NCBI GenBank assembly: GCA_016716385.1
Contig: JADJWL010000026.1
Location: forward strand, 186,001-250,000
Origin: Bryobacterales bacterium
GTDB lineage: Bacteria > Acidobacteriota > Terriglobia > Bryobacterales > Bryobacteraceae
Direction of reading: 5' to 3'
DNA length: 64,000 bases
The number at the start of each line of letters is the position of its first letter. The stretch's first letter is position 1. This document shows, piece after piece, positions 1 through 9,164 of this stretch. Made by a program: the position numbers and the translations under genes. The notes beneath the pieces were generated by a model, which was not told the DNA's origin, ran no database searches, and saw only the letters and a program-made list of their open reading frames with translations.

Positions 1-70
1 GGGAGGCCGCGCCAAGCGCGCCGGCCGGGGCAGCCAGAAAATGCCGCCGCGTCACGTCAGACTTCTCCAT
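1..70 (-). CDS. Partial Tat-exported protein, N-terminus only
   Basis: The minus strand opens a reading frame that runs off the left edge of the window. Its first 23 residues contain the sequence TRRHFLAAPAGALGAA, which is a twin-arginine (RRxFL) export signal followed by a hydrophobic stretch. The start could be the ATG at base 70 or the GTG at base 55. The GTG has GGAGAAG about six bases upstream and gives the usual short Tat leader, so it may be the real start. The body of the protein lies outside the window, so no function can be assigned. It is the next gene downstream of the 91-531 gene on the same strand. Confidence 0.5.
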   Translation of the reverse strand, partial: MEKSDVTRRHFLAAPAGALGAAS

Positions 71-90
71 GGCCTCCCAGTATACCTGGG

Positions 91-531
91 CTACTGCTTC
101 GTCCCCATGATGGAAAGCAGCAGGTCGCTGTTCACTTCCCGCAGATGCGTGCGCACGGGATTCAGCAGGTCGCGGTCCGCGAAGCTCATCTGCCGGTCGA
201 AAGCATCCAACTGCTTCAGGAGCTGGCGGGTCTTGATCTCGGCTCGTTTGAAATGCTTCGGGCGTTTGTGCGCTTCCTTGCCTGTCTCTTCGAGAGACTG
301 CAGCGAGAGATCGACTGCTTCCCGGACTTCCGCCAGGCGCGCAGCGACCGTCTCCATGTCGCCCTGGTCGTACGCTTTCCGGGCGTCCTTGAGCACCTTT
401 TCGGCGTAGGCAAGAGCCTGGTCGGAGCGTTTCTCGAGGTTGCGCTCTGCGCGGACCTGGTCCAAAGAGGGAGCGGGGAAGGCAAAGGCCGGGAAGAGGG
501 AAACGAGAAGGGCAAGCGTCAGATGCTTCAT
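91..531 (-). CDS. Small secreted helical protein of unknown function
   Basis: This 146-residue protein starts with a clear Sec signal peptide (MKHLTLALLVSLFPAFAFPAPS), so it is expected outside the cytoplasm. The rest is charged and helix-rich, with many Arg, Glu, Leu and Gln residues and no recognisable catalytic motif. Its ATG overlaps the stop codon of the upstream TPR gene in an ATGA arrangement at 528-531, so the two are almost certainly co-transcribed and translationally coupled. I do not recognise the family. The coupling suggests a periplasmic partner of the TPR protein, which is inference only. Confidence 0.7.
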   Translation of the reverse strand: MKHLTLALLVSLFPAFAFPAPSLDQVRAERNLEKRSDQALAYAEKVLKDARKAYDQGDMETVAARLAEVREAVDLSLQSLEETGKEAHKRPKHFKRAEIKTRQLLKQLDAFDRQMSFADRDLLNPVRTHLREVNSDLLLSIMGTKQ

Positions 532-1748
532 CGCCGGCTTAACTCCTTGGTGATGATGCGGACGCGCTGGCGGGCGATGAACTCTTCGTCGGGATGCCCG
601 CCGCCTGCCTGTGCGAGAAATGCCTGGTACGCTTCGAGGGCCGGCTTGTACTGCTTCGTCTTGTCCAGCACGATGGCACGAAAGTAGAGGTGGCCAGGCT
701 TCTCGGCATTCAGCGCACGCACGCGGTCGAGGGCAGCCAAGGCCGGGGGGTAGTCCTCGACGAGGATCAGCATTCCGGCCAGTTCGCTCCAGGGTTCGGC
801 GGCGTCCGGCTTGATCTTTGCGGCGGCGAAGAACTCGCGCGCCGCCTCCGGGTATCGTTTCTGGTCGCGCAGCAGCACGGCCAGCATCATGCGCAGGTCG
901 AAAGCCTGGGGTTCGGCGGCGACGGCCTTCTCGACGAGCGGCAGCGCCTTGGCGGGTTGGTTGTCCTTGCGATACGCGCCCGCCAGAGCGAGCAGGTTCG
1001 CGGGTGTGGGATCGGCGGCCACGGCGCGTTCGAGCACGGCGGTGGCGTCGCCGGCGCGGCCTTCGGCGAGCATGAGCCTGCCGAGGCGCTCCTGCGCGGC
1101 GATATTGTTGGGGAACTGCGCATAGAGCGGGATCGCGTCCTTGCCGCGGCCCGTCTCCTCATAGAGCGCGGCCAGTTCCAGGAGAGCGTCGCGGAACGCG
1201 GGATCGAGAGCCGCCGCTTTCTCAAACGCGGGAGCGGCCTCGTCGAGGCGCTTCTGCCGCGCGAGGGCGCGTCCCAACCCAAGCTGGACAGCCGGATCGT
1301 CCGCCTTGATCCCGGCGGCGGCGCGGTAGTGCTCCACCGCCTTGTCCGGGGCCCCGCTTTCGAGCAGAGCCTCGGCCAGGTAGAACTGAGGCCGGAACTC
1401 TGTGGGCTTGGCTTGCGCGGCCGCGGCCAGGTGCGGGACTGCATCGGCGGCTTTTTTCCTGTCGAGGAGCAGCACGCCGAGGTTCACCTGGGCCTCATAC
1501 AGACCCGGTTTCAGGGACAGCACCTTCTCGTATTCCGCGATCGCCTCGGGGTGTTTCTTCAGGATGGAGTAGGCAAAGGCGAGATTGAAGCGTGCCCCGT
1601 AGTCCTCCGGGTCGGCTTCGATGGCTTTCGAGAAAAGTTCCGCCGCGGTTTCGTACTGCTGGGCGTCGAGCGCCTTCAGCCCCTCGGCGTAGGGGTCCGC
1701 TTGAAAGAGAAGAAGCGCGGCGCAGACCGCGGTGACCGCCCACTCCAT
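528..1748 (-). CDS. Secreted tetratricopeptide-repeat protein
   Basis: The 406-residue product begins with a short hydrophobic export signal. It then consists almost wholly of TPR units of about 34 residues, recognisable by repeated A.L.P......LG......G....A...Y spacing and DP or KP turns between helices (for example EADPEDYGARFNLAFAYS). TPR arrays are protein-interaction scaffolds and the sequence shows no enzyme domain. It is the first gene of a two-gene unit, and the downstream secreted helical protein starts inside its stop codon. The exact partner cannot be inferred from the sequence. Confidence 0.88.
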   Translation of the reverse strand: MEWAVTAVCAALLLFQADPYAEGLKALDAQQYETAAELFSKAIEADPEDYGARFNLAFAYSILKKHPEAIAEYEKVLSLKPGLYEAQVNLGVLLLDRKKAADAVPHLAAAAQAKPTEFRPQFYLAEALLESGAPDKAVEHYRAAAGIKADDPAVQLGLGRALARQKRLDEAAPAFEKAAALDPAFRDALLELAALYEETGRGKDAIPLYAQFPNNIAAQERLGRLMLAEGRAGDATAVLERAVAADPTPANLLALAGAYRKDNQPAKALPLVEKAVAAEPQAFDLRMMLAVLLRDQKRYPEAAREFFAAAKIKPDAAEPWSELAGMLILVEDYPPALAALDRVRALNAEKPGHLYFRAIVLDKTKQYKPALEAYQAFLAQAGGGHPDEEFIARQRVRIITKELSRR

Positions 1749-1784
1749 CCCCTCATTGTAACGTCCGGACGCGGCAGGAGCAGT

Positions 1785-2150
1785 CTAACGGACAGCGGGC
1801 TTGGGCAGCGCCGCATCGGCCGTGGCGATCTGGTGTTCGTCCAGGGTGACGAGCGATTTGTCGAGATCCTCGCCCGTCTCGATCATGGTCCGCAGGTGCT
1901 CCGCCGCCAGACGGTTGCACCAGGGATCGGTCACCGGCTGTCCGGTGGAATCACTGTGCTTGAGCAGGAGTGCGTGCGGCAGGGCGATCACACGTTCCAC
2001 GGTCTCGCCGTCATCCGCCGTGACGATGAACTTGACGTCGACGGTATCCGCCCCGCGGATCGCGATCGCCGTCTGCATCCACTTGAAGACAACGCGGTAC
2101 TTACGGCCAAACGGGTCCGGCCCGGCCTCAAAATCGCGGAAGCTGTCCAT
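1785..2150 (-). CDS. Conserved-looking hypothetical protein, 121 aa
   Basis: A 121-residue soluble protein with no signal peptide or membrane segment. It begins MDSFRDFEAGPDPFGRKYRV and has mixed alpha/beta character (VKFIVTADDGETVERVIALP, then HALLLKHSDSTGQPVTDPWC). It sits 7 bases downstream of the CYTH-domain gene on the same strand and 36 bases upstream of the TPR gene, so it probably shares a transcript with the CYTH and gamma-glutamyltransferase genes. I do not recognise the family and no catalytic motif is visible. The codon bias is typical of the neighbouring genes, which supports it being real. Confidence 0.65.
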   Translation of the reverse strand: MDSFRDFEAGPDPFGRKYRVVFKWMQTAIAIRGADTVDVKFIVTADDGETVERVIALPHALLLKHSDSTGQPVTDPWCNRLAAEHLRTMIETGEDLDKSLVTLDEHQIATADAALPKPAVR

Positions 2151-2157
2151 GAATGCT

Positions 2158-2721
2158 TCATCTTAGCATTTCGAAGGTCATGTGGCGGGGAGTGTTCCCA
2201 CGGTTCCGGGACCACTCGAGGTAGAGCGCGCCGTAGCTTTCCGTGATGTAGCGGTCCGGCGGATAGCCGAGCGCGCGCGCCGTCCGGTCAATCCATGCAC
2301 CCGTTCCTTCCAGCTCCAGGAAGTTGCCGATGGGCGTCTCATCCAGACAGATGAGCCCGCGGGTGCGAGGCTTGTGGAACTCCGTGCGGTACTTCTCGTA
2401 GCGGAAAAGCGGCTGGTATCCGAGCCGCTCCCAGATGGCGGCCATCGGGGCGGAATCGTTCAGGGACACCTCGATTTCTTCCCGCGTCTTGTGCGGGCCG
2501 GGGATGGCGGGTCCCTTGTACGTCAGGAGGTGCGTGCCGCCCACCGATCGCAGGCGCAGGAGCAGGCCGGACTTTCGCAGATGCTGATCCGGCGTGTCGT
2601 AGACCGTATTCGCCTCAAAGACGCGCCGGCCGTAGGGGACGTAGCCGAGCCCCCGGAGGCGCCGGCGCATCGCCGACGGCGGTTCCTCAAACGGCAGCTT
2701 GACCTCAATTTCGAGCTTCAT
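2158..2721 (-). CDS. CYTH-domain protein (class IV adenylate cyclase/triphosphatase-like)
   Basis: The 187-residue protein opens with the CYTH signature ExExK (E4, E6, K8). Alternating charged strands follow, as expected for the tunnel fold that binds triphosphates and divalent metal (RLRSVGGTHLLTYKGP, EKYRTEF, CLDETPIGNFLELEG). Family members hydrolyse inorganic triphosphate or thiamine triphosphate, or act as adenylate cyclases, and the sequence alone does not separate these. Its ATG overlaps the stop of the gamma-glutamyltransferase gene by 4 bases (2718-2721), so the two are translationally coupled. Length fits single-domain CYTH enzymes. Confidence 0.85.
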   Translation of the reverse strand: MKLEIEVKLPFEEPPSAMRRRLRGLGYVPYGRRVFEANTVYDTPDQHLRKSGLLLRLRSVGGTHLLTYKGPAIPGPHKTREEIEVSLNDSAPMAAIWERLGYQPLFRYEKYRTEFHKPRTRGLICLDETPIGNFLELEGTGAWIDRTARALGYPPDRYITESYGALYLEWSRNRGNTPRHMTFEMLR

Positions 2722-4415
2722 CGGCGCGCGCGGGGGCTGAAGTAAGGTGCGGGTTCCGGAACCGCCGCACCGTCCTTGCGGGGCGAGGACGCACCGAAAT
2801 TGACGCCGGCGGCGGCATCGTGCATCACCGCCTGGCCGCCGCCCATCCAGCCGTTGAAATCTCCCAGCACGTCGAGGCGATGGCCACGCTCAGTCAGTTC
2901 AACACGGATGTCGGGGCGGACCCGGCCCTCGATCATTACGTCCGAGCCGCCGAAGGTCAGCTTGGTGAAGCGCGGCGCTTCAAGCGCCGCCTGGAGGTTC
3001 ATTTGTCCGTCCACGATCGAGGAGATGAACTGAGCGTGTGCCTGGGCCTGGTTGAACCCGCCCATGATGCCGAAGCCGATCTTCCGGTCTCCGTTCTCGG
3101 CGAAGGCCGGGATGATTGTGTGGAAGGGCCGCTTCCGGGGCGCCACGACGTTCGGGTGGTCCGGATCAAGCTCGAACAGCGCCCCACGGTTCTGCAGGTG
3201 GAATCCGTATCCGGGCACCAGCACACCCGAGCCGAAGCTGACGTACAGGCTTTGGATCAGCGAGGCGATGTTGCCCTCGCGGTCGACCGCGGCCAGGTAG
3301 ATCGTGTCGGTGCCGATCTCGGGCGGTTTGCCCGGAGCGGCCGTATCGCTCGCTTTGCGCCGGTCGATGAGGCGGGCGCGCTCGGCGGCGTAGTCCTTGG
3401 ACAGCATGCCCGCCACCGGCACCTTGGCGAAGCGCGGGTCGGCCACGTAGCGGACCAGATCGGCGTAGGCGAGTTTCTGCGCTTCGATCTTGATGTGAAG
3501 GGCGTCCGCGCTAAGCGGGTCCAGGGTGTCGAGGGGGAAGCGCTCCATCAGATTGAGCATGGTGAGCGCGGCGATGCCCTGGCCGTTTGGCGGCAGTTCG
3601 TACACCGTCCAGCCGCGGTAGGTAGTCGAGACCGGCGTCACCCACTCCGGTTCGAACTCGGCGAGGTCCGCCGCGGCGAGAGTGCCGCTTAGTTTCTGTG
3701 ACAAGGCCACTATGGCTTTGCCGATGCCGCCCGTGTAGAACGACCGCGGGTTCCGGGCAATTTCCAAGTAGGCGCGCGCGAGATCGGGGTTGCGGAAGAT
3801 CTCGCCGGTCCGGGGCGCCTTGTCGCCCGGGAGAAACAGCGGCCGGGCGTTCTCATCGGCGCGCAACACACTCTGCGACAACTCCCAGTGCTCGGCGATG
3901 ATCTCGGTCACCGGGAAGCCCTCGCGCGCGAAGTGGATGGCGGGCTGGAAGACATCGGTCCAGCGCAGCCGCCCGAACTTCCGCTGCAGCGCTTCCCAGC
4001 CGGCGACGCAGCCGGGCACGGTTACGGAATCGATGCCGTCCTGCGGCATGCGCCACGAGTTCTTCGTCTTGATGTAGTCCGGTGTGAGTCCGGCGGGGGA
4101 CCAGCCGCTGGCGTTGATGCCGTACAGCTTGCCAGTCTTCTTTTCCCAGTAGAGCGCGAATAGATCCCCGCCGATGCCGTTGCTCATCGGTTCGACAACG
4201 CCGAGCACGGCATTGGCGGCGATGGCGGCATCCATCGCCGATCCGCCCCGGGCGAGGACTTGTGCCCCCGCCTGGGAGGCCAAGGTCTGGCTGGTCGCCA
4301 CGATCCCGTGTCGGGACACAACCATCGAGCGGGCTTGAGAGCGGTTGGGAGATGCGGGCATCGCAACACTCAGGGCCAGTGGCAGCAATGCCACGGCTCC
4401 CCACAGGTTAGACAT
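2718..4415 (-). CDS. ggt: Gamma-glutamyltransferase family protein
   Basis: The 565-residue precursor has an N-terminal signal peptide and the features of the self-processing gamma-glutamyltransferase/cephalosporin-acylase family. These include GGSAMDAAIAANAVLGVVEP near residue 57, the SNGIGGD motif near 78, and the cleavage region around Asp370-Thr371, where Thr371 would become the N-terminal nucleophile of the small subunit. The enzyme hydrolyses or transfers the gamma-glutamyl group of glutathione-like compounds outside the cytoplasm. The residue after the nucleophile is Ile rather than the usual Thr-His, so substrate preference may differ from classical GGT. It is transcribed divergently from groES and leads a ggt-CYTH-hypothetical gene run. 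Confidence 0.9.
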   Translation of the reverse strand: MSNLWGAVALLPLALSVAMPASPNRSQARSMVVSRHGIVATSQTLASQAGAQVLARGGSAMDAAIAANAVLGVVEPMSNGIGGDLFALYWEKKTGKLYGINASGWSPAGLTPDYIKTKNSWRMPQDGIDSVTVPGCVAGWEALQRKFGRLRWTDVFQPAIHFAREGFPVTEIIAEHWELSQSVLRADENARPLFLPGDKAPRTGEIFRNPDLARAYLEIARNPRSFYTGGIGKAIVALSQKLSGTLAAADLAEFEPEWVTPVSTTYRGWTVYELPPNGQGIAALTMLNLMERFPLDTLDPLSADALHIKIEAQKLAYADLVRYVADPRFAKVPVAGMLSKDYAAERARLIDRRKASDTAAPGKPPEIGTDTIYLAAVDREGNIASLIQSLYVSFGSGVLVPGYGFHLQNRGALFELDPDHPNVVAPRKRPFHTIIPAFAENGDRKIGFGIMGGFNQAQAHAQFISSIVDGQMNLQAALEAPRFTKLTFGGSDVMIEGRVRPDIRVELTERGHRLDVLGDFNGWMGGGQAVMHDAAAGVNFGASSPRKDGAAVPEPAPYFSPRARR

Positions 4416-4522
4416 CAGATGCAGCGATTATACATCGCTTCCATCCAGCCCTTTTCAGTGCGAGGTCCCTGATTCTGTCAATCGATTTATCTTACTATAT
4501 TTCAATTACATACAGGAGGATC

Positions 4523-4552
4523 TTGTCACTCTTCCCCAGAGTGTGCTAATAA
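4523..4552 (+). promoter_or_regulatory. CIRCE operator overlapping a sigma-70-like promoter of groES-groEL
   Basis: Bases 4523-4531 (TTGTCACTC) and 4541-4549 (GTGTGCTAA) form the inverted repeat of a CIRCE element with the canonical 9-base spacer. They match the consensus halves at 7/9 and 8/9 positions. The left arm also contains a -35-like TTGTCA (4523-4528), and an A/T-rich -10-like TAATAA lies 18 bases further on (4547-4552). The operator would therefore cover the promoter. CIRCE is the target of the heat-shock repressor HrcA. No hrcA gene is in the window. Confidence 0.75.
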
Positions 4553-4635
4553 TCTAAGACGTGGGCCGGACATCAGGCCCGGCCGAAAAGTTTCGGTATC
4601 AACCCTAACGACAGTCGATTGGAGGCAACAAGGTC

Positions 4636-4938
4636 ATGGTGAACATTCGTCCGCTCTACGACCGAATCGTGGTGAAGAGGATCGAGGAGCAGGAGACCGT
4701 CCGTGGCGGCATCATCATCCCTGATTCGGCGAAGGAAAAGCCGCAGGAAGGTGAAGTCATTGCCGTGGGTCACGGCAAGCGCATGGATGACGGCAAGCTG
4801 ATTCCGCTGGACGTGAAGGCGGGCGACCGCATCCTGTTCGGCAAGTACTCCGGCAGCGACATCAAGCTCGACGGCGAAGAGTATCTGATCATGCGGGAGG
4901 ACGAAGTCCTCGGCGTGCTGGATAGCGGCTCGAAGTAA
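4636..4938 (+). CDS. groES: Co-chaperonin GroES (10 kDa)
   Basis: The 100-residue protein has the whole GroES pattern: the N-terminal PLYDRIVVKR strand, the mobile loop (EETVRGGIIIPDSAKEKP-like, residues about 17-35), GxVxAVGxG, VKAGDRILFGKYSG, and EYLIMREDEVLGV at the end. It caps the GroEL ring during ATP-driven folding in the cytoplasm. A GGAGGC ribosome-binding site lies upstream of the ATG. It is the first gene of the groES-groEL operon, 24 bases before groEL, and is preceded by a CIRCE operator. Confidence 0.98.
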   Translation: MVNIRPLYDRIVVKRIEEQETVRGGIIIPDSAKEKPQEGEVIAVGHGKRMDDGKLIPLDVKAGDRILFGKYSGSDIKLDGEEYLIMREDEVLGVLDSGSK

Positions 4939-4962
4939 GAGTCGGCATTCGAAGGAGGATTC

Positions 4963-6588
<1,626 letters not shown>

Positions 6589-6614
6589 GCTTCGCTTCGG
6601 GACTTCCCGTTGTC

Positions 6615-6653
6615 AGCCCCGCCTCCCGGTTTACGGCGAGGCGGGGCTTTTTT
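6615..6653 (+). terminator. Rho-independent terminator after groEL
   Basis: AGCCCCGCCT (6615-6624) pairs perfectly with AGGCGGGGCT (6639-6648). This gives a 10-bp GC-rich stem with a 14-base loop, and the T-run 6648-6653 follows directly. It lies just downstream of the groEL stop codon, as expected for the end of the groES-groEL transcript. Confidence 0.9.
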
Positions 6654-6744
6654 GTTGTACACCGTCCGGGCGGCGGGCGCGTCAGGCAAGAGTACGGGCG
6701 TTCGCCTTTCGGTATAGTGGTCAGATAGTCTGGAGACAAGCCGG

Positions 6745-8820
6745 GTGAAGTATCTTTCGATTGGCATTCTTGCGGGTTTTCTACCTTTCCTCGTTCATGG
6801 TTCTCCGGCGCCGCAGCAGGCGCTGTCGGTCCTTCCGGCATGGTTCGAGCCGGACGGCGCGGGATACGTGTCCCGCGGGAGCGCCGGAAGCCTTCGGGTG
6901 ACGGACGCCGGCGCCGTGTTCGCGTCCGGCGCGGCGGTAGCCGCCATGCGTCTTTCCGGCGGGTCGGCTGCTTCTTTGGAAGGGGCTGAACTGTTGCCTT
7001 CGCGGTCCGCTTCGATCCTTGGACCGGACCCATCGGCCTGGAAGAACGGGATCCCCCACTTCCGCCGCGTCCGTGCGTCCGCCGTGTATCCCGGCATCGA
7101 TCTCGAATACTACGTGAATGGCCGGGAGCTCGAGTTCGACTTCCTCGTGGCGCCCGGGGCCGATCCGGACCGCATCGCCCTGGGCTTCGAAGGGGCGAGC
7201 CGCCTGTCCATCGCCGCGGACGGGGCCCTGGCTTTGGAGACCCCTGGCGGTACGCTCGCCCTGAAGGCGCCGGTGGCCTATCAACTGCGGAACGGGATCA
7301 GGCGGGGCGTCGATGCCCGGTACACCCTCGATGGGGGACATGTCCGTTTCGCATTGGGCTCCTACGATCCGTCGCTCCCGCTGGTGATTGACCCGATCTT
7401 TCATATTGGCTTCGTCGGCGGCGACCAGACCGAAGAAACCTACGCGGCGGCGGTCGATCCGGCGGGGGGACTCTGGCTGGCCGGCGCCTCTTCGTCCCAG
7501 GTGGATCGTCCGCTGCAGTTCGCCGCGATCCAGGACGAACCCGCCGGACGGCGGGACGCGTACCTGGCGAAGTTTGTCCCTGAGCCCGACGGAAGCCTTC
7601 GCTTCGCTTACTGGACGCACTTCGGAGGGAGTTCCGATGACATTGCCACGTCCATGACAATCGATGCCGCCGGGTTCATCTACCTGGGAGGTATCACGCG
7701 GTCCCGGGACCTGCCCCGGTTTGGCGGCGCCACCCCGGACTTCGGCGGCGAGTGGGACGCGTTCGTGGCCAAGCTCAGACCTGAGGATCTGGACGGCGAA
7801 GTGGTCTGGTTCGTTGGCGTTTACGGCGGCCCGGGTTCGGAGAGTGGCGCACGCGTGGCCCACGGTCCGGGCGAACGCATCTACCTTGCCGGCACGACGG
7901 ACTCCGGAGAACTGCCCGGCGTTGGGGATGGATCGCTACAGTGCTGCAACCGCGGCGGGCGCGAGATCTTCGTCGCCAAGTTTGACCCGAACGCGGGCGA
8001 CGCCCTGGAATACGCAACGTTCTTCGGCGGCTCGCGGGCTGACGATGTCGCGGGAATCGCCGTGGACGATGAAGAGCTGGTCTACCTGGCCGGGCAGACT
8101 GCCTCTGAGGACTTCCCGGTCACCTACGAAGGGGACTTCGACCGCTCCAACGGCGCGCTCGACCTGTTTGTCAGCCAACTCGACGTGCGCAAGCCTGGAC
8201 TCGATGCGCTGCTGGTATCGTTCTACGCCGGCGGCACGGGCGCTGACTTTGCGAAGGCGATGGTGCGGGATCCCGAAAGCGGCCGCATCTGGGTGGCAGG
8301 GCACTCGCTGTCGCAGGAGTTGCCCGCGACTCCAACCGCCCACCGCACGCGATCCGCCGGTGCGGCTGACGTGATCCTGATGGGCTTCGATTTCAATCGT
8401 CCTCCTGAGGATGCGCTCATTTACTCGACGTTCCTCGGCGGCGCAAGGACGGATGTCTGCTACGGCATGGCTGCTGCTCCGGGCGGCCGTCTGCTCCTGA
8501 CCGGGTACACGACGTCGACGGATTTTCCTTTCGTCGACAATCAGACTGACCCTGCTCCGGGCGGCAATATCGATGGATTCCTGACGCTCATCGACCCTGA
8601 ACGCGGAGGCGCGGACGGCTTGGTTCTTTCCCGCCTCTTTGGCGGCGCCCTGACCGACGTGCCGCTGGCCGCCGCCGCGGATGCGGCGGGGAACCTGTAC
8701 TCGGCCGGGGTGACCACTTCGCGGGATCTGCCGGTAACCGATGGGAGCTCGAAGCGGACCCTGCCGGGCGCCAACCAGAGTTTCGTGCTGCGCGCCGCGG
8801 CCCCTGAGCCGGCGCCGTAG
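6745..8820 (+). CDS. Secreted SBBP-repeat (beta-propeller) protein
   Basis: The 691-residue product starts at a GTG and has a Sec signal peptide. Residues from about 85 to 215 form the domain commonly found in front of SBBP repeats (RRVRASAVYPGIDLEYYVNG, then ELEFDFLVAPGADPDRIAL). The rest is a run of repeats of about 50-60 residues carrying A.D..G..YL.G.T.S.D.P and YSTFLGG patterns, typical of seven-bladed propeller SBBP proteins in acidobacteria. It is probably extracellular or surface attached and no enzymatic residue is evident. A TATAGT -10-like box (6713-6718) lies upstream. It stands alone after the groEL terminator. Confidence 0.88.
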   Translation: MKYLSIGILAGFLPFLVHGSPAPQQALSVLPAWFEPDGAGYVSRGSAGSLRVTDAGAVFASGAAVAAMRLSGGSAASLEGAELLPSRSASILGPDPSAWKNGIPHFRRVRASAVYPGIDLEYYVNGRELEFDFLVAPGADPDRIALGFEGASRLSIAADGALALETPGGTLALKAPVAYQLRNGIRRGVDARYTLDGGHVRFALGSYDPSLPLVIDPIFHIGFVGGDQTEETYAAAVDPAGGLWLAGASSSQVDRPLQFAAIQDEPAGRRDAYLAKFVPEPDGSLRFAYWTHFGGSSDDIATSMTIDAAGFIYLGGITRSRDLPRFGGATPDFGGEWDAFVAKLRPEDLDGEVVWFVGVYGGPGSESGARVAHGPGERIYLAGTTDSGELPGVGDGSLQCCNRGGREIFVAKFDPNAGDALEYATFFGGSRADDVAGIAVDDEELVYLAGQTASEDFPVTYEGDFDRSNGALDLFVSQLDVRKPGLDALLVSFYAGGTGADFAKAMVRDPESGRIWVAGHSLSQELPATPTAHRTRSAGAADVILMGFDFNRPPEDALIYSTFLGGARTDVCYGMAAAPGGRLLLTGYTTSTDFPFVDNQTDPAPGGNIDGFLTLIDPERGGADGLVLSRLFGGALTDVPLAAAADAAGNLYSAGVTTSRDLPVTDGSSKRTLPGANQSFVLRAAAPEPAP

Positions 8821-9008
8821 AACAGGAGTAAGATCGTACAGGAGCTTTCTGCGAAGTTAGTGACCGGTTTCTTATTTTGATCCAATGCTCATCGACCGGG
8901 GTCCGGCTCGATCAATGCGCTGGTGAGCAGGCTCCGGCGGCGCAGGCCGCCATGGAGAAGCCTAAAGGCGCTCGGAGGACACCCAATCCAGTACACAAGC
9001 TGGGGTCA

Positions 9009-9164
9009 ATGACGGAAGCCGGCACGGCCCAGCGGTTGGCTCATTCGAGAGTCACGATGGAAGGGAAGCGCGGCCTGAACGGGCTGGAGGCGCTGGCGCT
9101 GGCGGGCGCAGTGGTGGTTGCTGTCTGCGCCCTGATCCTTGTTTTCGCCTACCGCCCGTTCTGA
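9009..9164 (+). CDS. Possible small single-pass membrane protein, 51 aa
   Basis: A short frame ending at 9164 encodes a charged N-terminus followed by a strongly hydrophobic segment (LALAGAVVVAVCALILVFAY) and a very short tail, as in tail-anchored small membrane proteins. Starts at 8952, 9009 or 9057 are all possible. The ATG at 9057 has GAGAG five bases upstream, so the true product could be only 35 residues. It overlaps the 3' end of the convergent CCA-transferase gene by 16 bases. I do not recognise it. The transmembrane pattern is the only support. Confidence 0.35.
   Translation: MTEAGTAQRLAHSRVTMEGKRGLNGLEALALAGAVVVAVCALILVFAYRPF

Noticed and set aside
73..90. Short inverted repeat CCCAG-TATAC-CTGGG near the left edge
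   Set aside because: It forms a 5-bp stem only and has no T-run. It lies just ahead of the start of the partial Tat gene, so it is not a good terminator and is too short to claim as an operator.
594..2246. 550-codon plus-strand frame opposite the TPR gene
   Set aside because: TPR repeats and an ATGA-coupled downstream gene are on the minus strand. The plus-strand frame gives only low-complexity residues.
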